From assembly GCA_965222935.1 (NCBI GenBank), contig CBDCVA010000002.1, positions 1,612,001 to 1,676,000 on the forward strand: 64,000 bases of DNA. The letters run 5' to 3'. Position 1 is the stretch's first letter, and every line of letters starts with the position of its first letter. This document shows positions 57,863 through 64,000 of the stretch, one piece after another. The notes under the pieces are model-generated. The model worked only from the letters and a program-made list of their open reading frames with translations, was not told the origin of the DNA and ran no database searches. Source of the DNA: CBDCVA01 sp965222935 [NCBI: Candidatus Latescibacterota bacterium]. Lineage in GTDB: Bacteria; Latescibacterota; CBDCVA01. The translations under genes and the position numbers were made by a program.

Positions 57863-60715
57863 ATGGTACGCTGGCTCAGCCGGTGTCTAGCGGCGCTCAC
57901 TCTCCTTGGGACGCCTCTATCGGCTGGTGAGGTCAAAGGGGTGGAAGCCGTCCCCGGGGTCTTCCTCCGCGATTGGCTCCTTCTGGGCCCCTTCTTTTCT
58001 CCGTCCAACGGCGGGACGGGCTGGCACTTCCACACCCGGCCCGATGGCCTCGACCGCGATTTCCTCGCCCCCGTGGGCGGCGAGGCGAATGCCGATCCCC
58101 GAGCGGGCGATACAGTGCCCAACCTCAGCGGCGCACCGCTGACCTGGACGCGCCACCGCAGCGCCGCGGACCTGGTGGACCTCGGCGCCGTCTTCGGTCC
58201 CAACAACGCGAACGTCGTCGCCTATGCCTACACGGTCGTCGAGGCACCCGAGCCGACGTGGGCGCTCCTGGGCGTTGGCAGCGACGACGGCGTGGCCATC
58301 TGGCTCGGCGGCGAGCGCGTCCACTATCGCCACATACCCCGTGGAGCCCGCATAGACGATGACTACGTTGTCGTGCGGCTTCAAAAGGGCGCCAATCGCC
58401 TACTCGTCAAAGTGGACGATAGCGGCGGCGATTGGGGCTTCATGCTTCGCTTCCTGGACGCCGAGGCGCATCGCGCCGAGATGGCCCGCTTCTTCGCCGA
58501 GCGGATGCGGTTCCGCGTGCGAAAAGCAGTCCTCGCCGCCGGGGACACCCTCAAAACCTGGGCGGGGACCGACGCGCGCTACCGCTTGCTCGGAGAGCTG
58601 AGCGTCGATGTCACCGTTCAGGATGCCGCCGGGCGCGAGATCGGCGGGTTTTCGGGCGCGCTTCTCGACACGCTGCGCTGGGCCGTGCCCGATCTTCCTT
58701 CGAATCTCTACACCCTGAGTGCGAGCGTCCAGCGGCCCGACCGTGGAACGGAGCGCTTCGACCGATCCTTCCTGGTGGGCGCTCCCCAGGCCGTGGCGCG
58801 GGAGCTCCGCGATGCGGTCGCCGAACGTCAAAGGGGTACCGGGTCCGACGAGCTCGCCGTCTGGCCGCTTGAGATCGCCGCGCACCAGATCGACCGCTTT
58901 TTCAGGGCCTATCACCGGCTGTACGATAACCCCTCCCGCTGGGTCCGCTGGTACTGGGTAAGGCTGTTGGCCGACGCGCAGGGACTGATCCGCCGACTGG
59001 ATGCGGGTGACGAGCCGTTGGCCCACCGCCGGGGCGTCTTCACGCGGTTCTACCGGTCCGAGATCGAGCGGAGCTTACAGCCCTTCGGCATCTACGTGCC
59101 ACGGAGTTACAGGCGCGGCGAGCCCACGCCGATGATGATGGTCCTGCACGGTCATGACCCCTATCATGGCGGCTTCGACAACCGGATTGAACACTGGGTC
59201 TGGTCCTTTCGCACCGTCGCTGAAGAGCGAGGCTGGCTGGTCGTCGTCCCTTACGGCCGCGGCAATACGGACTATGAAGGCCTGGGCGCCGTCGACATCC
59301 ACGAGGTGTTGGAGGCCGTCGCCTTGCTCTACACCGTGGACGAAAGCCGGCGCTACCTGACGGGCTACGCCATGGGCGGGACGGGGACCTGGTCGATAGG
59401 CGCCAAGTTCCCCGGCATTTTCGCCGCTATTGCGCCCGTGATGGGGGAGACCGACTATCGCCTCGTCCGTCGTTCCCTGCCCAGGAGCGCACAGCCTTCC
59501 TTCGAGGCGGGGAACACCTTCCACTATGCCCCCAACCTGGTGGGCACGCCCGTCTACGCCGTTCATGGCATCGGGGACCCCATCACGTCGGTCGAGCACA
59601 CCCGCCGCATGGTGGCCCAGTTGGACTCGCTTGGCTACGACGTCACCTACGATGAGCGAACCGACATGGGCCACGCCGCCGTCCCCGCCCAGTGGACAAG
59701 CCTCTTCCCCCGAGGCCTGTGGGAAGGGGTTTTCGAATGGTTCGCAGGGGCGGTCCGTGATCCGTATCCACCGCACGTCCGGCTCGTGACCGCCAGGCTG
59801 GCGTATGGGCATCATGCCTGGGTTCGGGTGGATGCGCTGGACCGCGCCTACCATTTCGCCGATATCGATGCACGGGTCGAGAGATCGGGCTTTGTCCGGG
59901 TGGATGCCCGCGGCGTCGACGCCTTCACGCTGGAGCTAACGCGAGGACTGGTACGAGATCGCAGCGTGCGCGTCGATGTCAACGGCCGCCGCGCTTACCG
60001 GGGCAGGACGCGGTCGGTCGGCTTCGTGCGGGACACGAAGGCCATCGAGGAGCGGCCGCGCTTCCGAACCGGCAAGCTCAAACGCGACGGCCTGTGGAAG
60101 CGCAAGGGTCTGGAGGGACCGATCAGCGAGGCTAGGGAGAGCCCCTTCATCCTCGTCTACGGCACCGGCGAGACGGACCCCGATGGCCGGCGGATGGACT
60201 TCGAGGAGGCCGCGCGCGAACTGCGGCGGTGGCAACGGTGGCAGCACACGAGTTGCGGCTTCCGCGCCGATACGCTGCTCACCTCCGAGGAGATCGCGAC
60301 GCATAACCTCGTCCTCTTCGGCACGCCGCGCTCCAACGGTCTGTTACGTCGGATCGCCCCCAGCCTGCCCATCGTCGTCGAGGAGGGGCGCATCCGCTTC
60401 GGCGAGGAGGTGCTCGAGGGCGATGACCTGGGCCTGAGCCTCATCTACCCCAACCCCCTCGCCCCCGAACGCTACGTCGTATACGCCGCAGCCACCAACT
60501 GGCGGGCGCTGAAGGGCATCACCCGCAGGCTCAGCGACCTGGGTTGGTGCGACTACCACATCTTCAGCACCGATCGCGGCGACGATTCCGACCGCACGAT
60601 CACAGGGTACTTCGACCTGCGCTGGCAGCTCGATCCCGCCCTGACCTTCCGAGGCGAGGACGCCCGGCACCCTTTTCGCGTCCCCCGAAGCCGCCTGTGG
60701 TGGGAGAGGGAGTGA
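57863..60715 (+). CDS. Large secreted alpha/beta-hydrolase-fold protein lacking the nucleophile Ser
   Basis: 950 aa with a signal peptide (RWLSRCLAALTLLGTPLSAG). Residues about 60-190 look like a carbohydrate-binding/PA14-type beta-sandwich (WALLGVGSDDGVAIWLGGER). Residues about 410-650 are a PHB-depolymerase-like hydrolase: YVPRSYRRGEPTPMMMVLHG, DESRRYLTGYAMGGTGTWSI and a late His in DERTDMGHAAV. The nucleophile elbow normally reads GxSMGG; here it is GYAMGG, so Ser is Ala. A C-terminal region of about 300 residues has no recognised enzyme motif. Probably periplasmic or secreted and non-catalytic or binding-only. Confidence 0.7.
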   Translation: MVRWLSRCLAALTLLGTPLSAGEVKGVEAVPGVFLRDWLLLGPFFSPSNGGTGWHFHTRPDGLDRDFLAPVGGEANADPRAGDTVPNLSGAPLTWTRHRSAADLVDLGAVFGPNNANVVAYAYTVVEAPEPTWALLGVGSDDGVAIWLGGERVHYRHIPRGARIDDDYVVVRLQKGANRLLVKVDDSGGDWGFMLRFLDAEAHRAEMARFFAERMRFRVRKAVLAAGDTLKTWAGTDARYRLLGELSVDVTVQDAAGREIGGFSGALLDTLRWAVPDLPSNLYTLSASVQRPDRGTERFDRSFLVGAPQAVARELRDAVAERQRGTGSDELAVWPLEIAAHQIDRFFRAYHRLYDNPSRWVRWYWVRLLADAQGLIRRLDAGDEPLAHRRGVFTRFYRSEIERSLQPFGIYVPRSYRRGEPTPMMMVLHGHDPYHGGFDNRIEHWVWSFRTVAEERGWLVVVPYGRGNTDYEGLGAVDIHEVLEAVALLYTVDESRRYLTGYAMGGTGTWSIGAKFPGIFAAIAPVMGETDYRLVRRSLPRSAQPSFEAGNTFHYAPNLVGTPVYAVHGIGDPITSVEHTRRMVAQLDSLGYDVTYDERTDMGHAAVPAQWTSLFPRGLWEGVFEWFAGAVRDPYPPHVRLVTARLAYGHHAWVRVDALDRAYHFADIDARVERSGFVRVDARGVDAFTLELTRGLVRDRSVRVDVNGRRAYRGRTRSVGFVRDTKAIEERPRFRTGKLKRDGLWKRKGLEGPISEARESPFILVYGTGETDPDGRRMDFEEAARELRRWQRWQHTSCGFRADTLLTSEEIATHNLVLFGTPRSNGLLRRIAPSLPIVVEEGRIRFGEEVLEGDDLGLSLIYPNPLAPERYVVYAAATNWRALKGITRRLSDLGWCDYHIFSTDRGDDSDRTITGYFDLRWQLDPALTFRGEDARHPFRVPRSRLWWERE

Positions 60716-60812
60716 GGCGAGGGCGCACTGTGCCAGGAGCCTCTTCCGCCGGTTGAGCGCCGCCCATTTCGTTATTATAGCTCGCTGTCATAAGCTCGGC
60801 CCTCGTGTCCCT

Positions 60813-60821
60813 TGTTATAAT
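60813..60821 (+). promoter_or_regulatory. Extended -10 promoter-like element
   Basis: TGT TATAAT (TGn-TATAAT) in an A/T-richer island between the hydrolase and the amidohydrolase, pointing into the 3' end of the latter. It could drive an antisense transcript; no convincing gene follows. Confidence 0.3.
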
Positions 60822-60952
60822 GGAAGGCGCATTTATTCTAATAAGAATGGCACGGAGGGGCCGTGTTAGAGAAAGCTGCATTAGCTACGCCTTGGTGAAC
60901 TTCGACCTTGACGGAAGGCGGCCTCCGAAACGTCCCAGCAGGACAGCGGCTC

Positions 60953-61684
60953 CTATGCGAGCCCGTAGACCGACGCCAGCGCATCGCCCAGGACCAGCGC
61001 CTCTTCCCGCTCTGAGAGCCCCGCTCGCTGGACCATCATAACGCCCAATAGCGGCACCCCGGTGGGCGCGTTCGAGCCGAAGACCACCCGCTCGGCGCCC
61101 ACGGCGCGAACGGCGCTCTTGATGGCGATGGGCTCGGCGACGAGCGTCGTGCCCAGGTAGAGGTTGGGCGTTGCCTTCGCGGCCTCGATCGCCTGACTCA
61201 CCTGGGCCCGGTAGCCCATGTGGTCCATGATGACCGGCACCTGCGGATGCCGCGCTGCCAGGCGTCCGATCTCGGCGGGACTGCAGTACCGGCTGCCGGA
61301 GTGGATCGTGACGGGCACCCTCAGCGAGCGCGCCTCTTCCATCACGGGGTCCATGACCAGGCTGTCCGCCACGACCTGCATGGCTGACGGCATGACCTTC
61401 GCCCCCCGGAAGCCCCACTCGGTCACCGCCCTGCGGAAATCATCGACGGCGTCCCGGCCCAGATTGGGGTTGACGAGGGTGCAGCCGACCAGGCGCGGGT
61501 GACCCCGGATACGCTCGGCGTGGCCGGCATTGTCCGGGTGGAGGAACCCTCCCGGAGGGCTGCCCGAGGGCATCGTGACGATGCGCTCGATCCCCGCTTC
61601 ATCCTCCAGGGCCATGAGATCGGCGTGGCCAAAGGGACGGTCGTCGAAGGTCTCGGGAAGGTAAGCCTCGAAATCGCAGGTCAT
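60953..61684 (-). CDS. Amidohydrolase-2-fold protein with degenerate metal site
   Basis: 243 aa from ATG 61684. Overall COG2159 TIM barrel: GFRGAKVMPSAM, PVTIHSGSRY, VPVIMDHMGYR and RVVFGSNAPTG. The usual N-terminal metal motif (D-x-H-x-H) is replaced by CDFEAYL, and the usual FGSD is FGSN. Two His (IHSG, MDHMG) remain. It is likely a weak or non-metal variant, or non-catalytic. Confidence 0.65.
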   Translation of the reverse strand: MTCDFEAYLPETFDDRPFGHADLMALEDEAGIERIVTMPSGSPPGGFLHPDNAGHAERIRGHPRLVGCTLVNPNLGRDAVDDFRRAVTEWGFRGAKVMPSAMQVVADSLVMDPVMEEARSLRVPVTIHSGSRYCSPAEIGRLAARHPQVPVIMDHMGYRAQVSQAIEAAKATPNLYLGTTLVAEPIAIKSAVRAVGAERVVFGSNAPTGVPLLGVMMVQRAGLSEREEALVLGDALASVYGLA

Positions 61685-61765
61685 CGCTAGGTCCTTTCTT
61701 TGTGTGCGGCGATCGGGGCGCCAGCCGCCCGATGCCCTTCCATCCATGCGGTAAGGGGACGAGCG

Positions 61766-62617
61766 TCATTCCATGTGCGTGATGCGCGTGCCTTCGGGAA
61801 ACGCCAGCGTGAAATCGGTGTCGGTGAGTCCCCGGTTGACCTGAGGCTCTTTGAGCGTGAGCTCGACGCGCCCCGGACCTCGCTCCACCGTGATCGCGCG
61901 TGGGAGCCACACATCGGCCGTTCGCGTGTAGTCGGCGAGAACCGTCCGGGAGAGCCGCGTTCCCCGTTCGTCGAACCCTTCCGTCTCGCGGACGTGCAGG
62001 CTGGTCGCATCCACCCAGAAGTGGCGGACGCGGCCGGTCTCGCTGGTGACGATGAGGTAGGCGTCACCGCGCCGCTCGAAGGCCGAGATGTGGGCGAGTG
62101 CGGTGGTGTCGAGGCCGCCGCCGCGCAGCACGCGTGTGACGTCGTCCAGCCTTACGTCCACGCCCGTGAGGCCCGCCACGACCCGCGCTTCCGCCGGGGC
62201 ATCGATGGCCTCGTTGAGCCGGGGGATATACGCCCGCAGCCGCTCGTCCGAGGTCACCGCCTGCCACAGCGCGATCCCCAGGAAACCGTAGACCTCGATC
62301 TTGACCCTGTCCGGCTTACGGTACTGGATGAGAGCGTTCACTTTCTGGATGCCCTCGGGCGTTGTCAGCCTGATCTTTGCGCGCGACCGCAGGTCCTCCA
62401 GTTGCGCGAAGTTGGCATCCACCCGTCCGGCGATGATCTCGGGCGTGACATGCTCGGGGGGACGGGGCATGCGCGCGATCCCGCTGCACCCCGCGCTCAC
62501 GATGACGAACGCGAGCGCCGACGCATGGGACGCAACGCGGATGAGGGGCCGCCGCTGCACCCCCGGTGGGGATTCGACCGTCAGCCCGGACGGCCTCTCG
62601 CTAGCCGATCTGCGCAT
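61766..62617 (-). CDS. LolA/LolB-like outer-membrane lipoprotein (DUF4292 type)
   Basis: 283 aa. Lipobox FVIVSAGC marks a lipid anchor (Cys about 44). The mature part (VDANFAQLEDLRSRAKIRLT ... NALIQYRKPDRVKIEVYGFL) and the late VWLPRAITVERGPGRVELTL are the half-barrel of LolA/LolB-like carriers that hold lipoprotein acyl chains or lipids. It overlaps the tag gene by 17 bp and follows it in an operon. Confidence 0.7.
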   Translation of the reverse strand: MRRSASERPSGLTVESPPGVQRRPLIRVASHASALAFVIVSAGCSGIARMPRPPEHVTPEIIAGRVDANFAQLEDLRSRAKIRLTTPEGIQKVNALIQYRKPDRVKIEVYGFLGIALWQAVTSDERLRAYIPRLNEAIDAPAEARVVAGLTGVDVRLDDVTRVLRGGGLDTTALAHISAFERRGDAYLIVTSETGRVRHFWVDATSLHVRETEGFDERGTRLSRTVLADYTRTADVWLPRAITVERGPGRVELTLKEPQVNRGLTDTDFTLAFPEGTRITHME

Positions 62618-63158
62618 GCCTGAAGCAATCGATGGTGTGGTCGTTGACCATCCCGACCGCCTGCATGAAGGCGTAACAGATGGTCGAGCCCGCGAACTTG
62701 AACTCGCGGCGCTTGAGGTCCGCGCTCATGGCGTCGGATTCCGGCGTTCGGGCGGGGACTTCCGAAGGCGAACGCCACGCGTTCGTCCTGGGCTGGCCGT
62801 CCATCCATCCCCAGATGTAAGCGTCGAAGCTGCCGAACTCTTCTTGGATGGCGAGGAAGGCCTTCGCGTTCGTGATGGCGGCGGCGACCTTCAGCCGGTT
62901 GCGGACGATGCCGGGGTCCGTGAGGAGGGCCTCCACTTTCCGCCGGTCGTACCGGGCGATGGCGGCCGCGTCGAAGCGGTCGAACGCCGCGCGATAGTTC
63001 TCGCGCTTTCTCAGGATGGTTTCCCAGCTCAGGCCGGCTTGGGCGCCTCCAAGGATGAGGGATTCGAAGAGCGCCCGGTCGTCGTGAACGGGTACACCCC
63101 ACTCCTCGTCGTGGTAACGGATCATCGGGTCGTTGGCCGCCCACGCACACCGCTTCAT
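62601..63158 (-). CDS. tag: DNA-3-methyladenine glycosylase I
   Basis: 185 aa. KRCAWAANDPMIRYHDEEWG is the family start with the zinc Cys; FESLILGGAQAGLSWETILR holds the catalytic Glu/Trp pocket; the C-terminal zinc ligands are in MVNDHTIDCFRH. Tag removes 3-methyladenine from alkylated DNA. Full family length. Confidence 0.94.
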   Translation of the reverse strand: MKRCAWAANDPMIRYHDEEWGVPVHDDRALFESLILGGAQAGLSWETILRKRENYRAAFDRFDAAAIARYDRRKVEALLTDPGIVRNRLKVAAAITNAKAFLAIQEEFGSFDAYIWGWMDGQPRTNAWRSPSEVPARTPESDAMSADLKRREFKFAGSTICYAFMQAVGMVNDHTIDCFRHAQIG

Positions 63159-63187
63159 CGCAACGTCCTCGCAGCTTCGGCGATGGT

Positions 63188-64000
63188 CTACTGCGATCGC
63201 AAGGTCCTGAGCTTCTGGAGCTTCAGGCGGACGTCACCGTCGGTCTCATCGAGCTCGAGGGATCTCGTCCAGGCCTCGTCGGCACGGTCAAAGTCACCCA
63301 GGGCATCGGCGACATCGCCCAAGTGGTCGAAGATGATGGCGTTCTCAGACTCGTGGCGCACGGCCTTTTCGAGGTACTCCTGCGCCTCCGATAGGCGCCC
63401 CAACTTATAGTAGGCCCAGCCCAGGCTATCCAGGAAAGGCCCGTTTTCGGGCTCCTGGGCGACGGCGCGCTCCAGCATCTCCGCGGCCTCCTCGAGCCGG
63501 ACCTCCCGCTCGGCGAAGATGTAGCCCAGGTAGTTGAGTGCCAGGGCGTTGTCCGGTTCCACCTCGAGCAGTTCCTCGAAGCGGGCAACGGCGCCATCGA
63601 AATCGCCCGACTGCTCCAAGCAACTCGCCAGCCCGAAGAGGTAGTCCACGCTCTCGGGGTTTTGGGCGACGATGGCCAAAAAGAGCGCCTTCGCCTCGTC
63701 GAAGCGCTTCGCTTTCTCCAGCACCTCCGCCAGTTCGTAACGGATATCGTCGTTCTGGGGGCGAGACTCGATCACGGTCTTCAAGATCGCGATGGCGTCG
63801 TCCCAGCGTTCCAGGTCCCGGTAGGCCAGGGCCAGCAGGCGGAGGATACGCGTGTTGTCGGGCAGCACCTTCCGTCCCCGCTCAAGGAGCGCGGCCGCCC
63901 GTTCGGGCTGATCGAGACGCAGGTGTGCATAGGCGGCGTTCGTCCACCCATCGGCCGCCAGGGAATCGAATTCCACCATCGTCCTGAACGCCCGCACCGC
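63188..64000 (-). CDS. TPR-repeat protein, 5' partial
   Basis: The frame stays open to the window edge; about 270 residues are visible. At least seven tetratricopeptide units are seen, e.g. DGWTNAAYAHLRLDQPERAA, ALALNYLGYIFAEREVRLEE and LDSLGWAYYKLGRLSEAQEY. A scaffold for protein assembly; many such proteins are outer-membrane or periplasmic, but the N-terminus is missing. Confidence 0.85.
   Translation of the reverse strand, partial: AVRAFRTMVEFDSLAADGWTNAAYAHLRLDQPERAAALLERGRKVLPDNTRILRLLALAYRDLERWDDAIAILKTVIESRPQNDDIRYELAEVLEKAKRFDEAKALFLAIVAQNPESVDYLFGLASCLEQSGDFDGAVARFEELLEVEPDNALALNYLGYIFAEREVRLEEAAEMLERAVAQEPENGPFLDSLGWAYYKLGRLSEAQEYLEKAVRHESENAIIFDHLGDVADALGDFDRADEAWTRSLELDETDGDVRLKLQKLRTLRSQ

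Noticed and set aside
60805-61041. 78-codon plus-strand frame after the extended -10 element
   Set aside because: It is antisense to the amidohydrolase, becomes Pro/Arg-rich and lacks a ribosome site; only the promoter-like element was kept.
1-64000. tRNA, rRNA or riboswitch genes
   Set aside because: No cloverleaf signatures, rRNA blocks or recognised aptamer motifs were found by eye in the gaps on either strand.

Overview
The window is a high-GC stretch from a Gram-negative (diderm) bacterium. The diderm call rests on a lipoprotein membrane-fusion protein, PorV-like and LolA/LolB-like envelope proteins, and a TonB-like N-terminus. The mix of glycoside hydrolase 172 (DUF2961), DUF4159, a UroD/MtaA-family methyltransferase, ADP-ribosylglycohydrolase, BioW-type biotin synthesis and System II cytochrome c maturation (ResB/CcsA) is what I associate with uncultured environmental lineages such as Latescibacterota, Poribacteria or planctomycete relatives. 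The sequence alone does not fix the phylum. I saw no rRNA, tRNA or CRISPR array.

Layout. 0-1.8 kb: LOG-family protein (5' cut by the window edge), FmdB-like zinc ribbon, VOC protein. 1.75-6.2 kb: a compact minus-strand operon encoding a DruA-like DUF4338 protein, a NurA-like nuclease and a HerA-like ATPase, abutting what looks like a fragment of glmS. It has the composition of a DNA-targeting defence system and I know no named system with it. 6.4-29.4 kb: mostly housekeeping genes, namely an orphan efflux adaptor, bioW-bioF, resB-ccsA, phosphatase, hydrolase, ADP-ribosylglycohydrolase, SDR, prfA-prmC, rpmE, a Fic protein in an AT-rich pocket, UroD/MtaA, a PorV-like protein, and a YhaO-YhaN (SbcD-SbcC-like) pair. 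29.4-33.1 kb: a secreted protein and two tandem HsdR-N-like nuclease paralogues.

33.17-50.42 kb is a nearly contiguous tailed-phage structural operon with Mu-type head genes (terminase, DUF935 portal, Mu I protease, capsid). It also has a glycosyltransferase, a tail tube, a tail chaperone with a textbook -1 frameshift signal, a very short tape measure, tail-tip and fibre proteins, and an M15 endolysin. No integrase, transposase, repressor or replication gene is visible, so it may be a domesticated particle (GTA-like) or a prophage remnant. A family of G/C-rich palindromic repeats with an 18-bp expandable unit is scattered through 29.4-45.2 kb and again at 57.3-57.6 kb. Several copies lie in frame inside phage and nuclease genes, where they encode linker peptides.

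50.4-54.3 kb is a cargo segment: brnT-brnA bracketed by a 219-bp duplication of the endolysin 3' end, a restriction-methylase C-terminal scrap, a frameshifted SEFIR/TIR gene, an unknown two-gene cassette, and an endonuclease III-like domain fused in frame to a GH172 gene. 55.4-64 kb returns to chromosomal genes: HTH protein, DUF4159 protein, a large secreted pseudo-hydrolase, a degenerate amidohydrolase, a LolA-like lipoprotein, tag and a TPR protein cut by the window edge.
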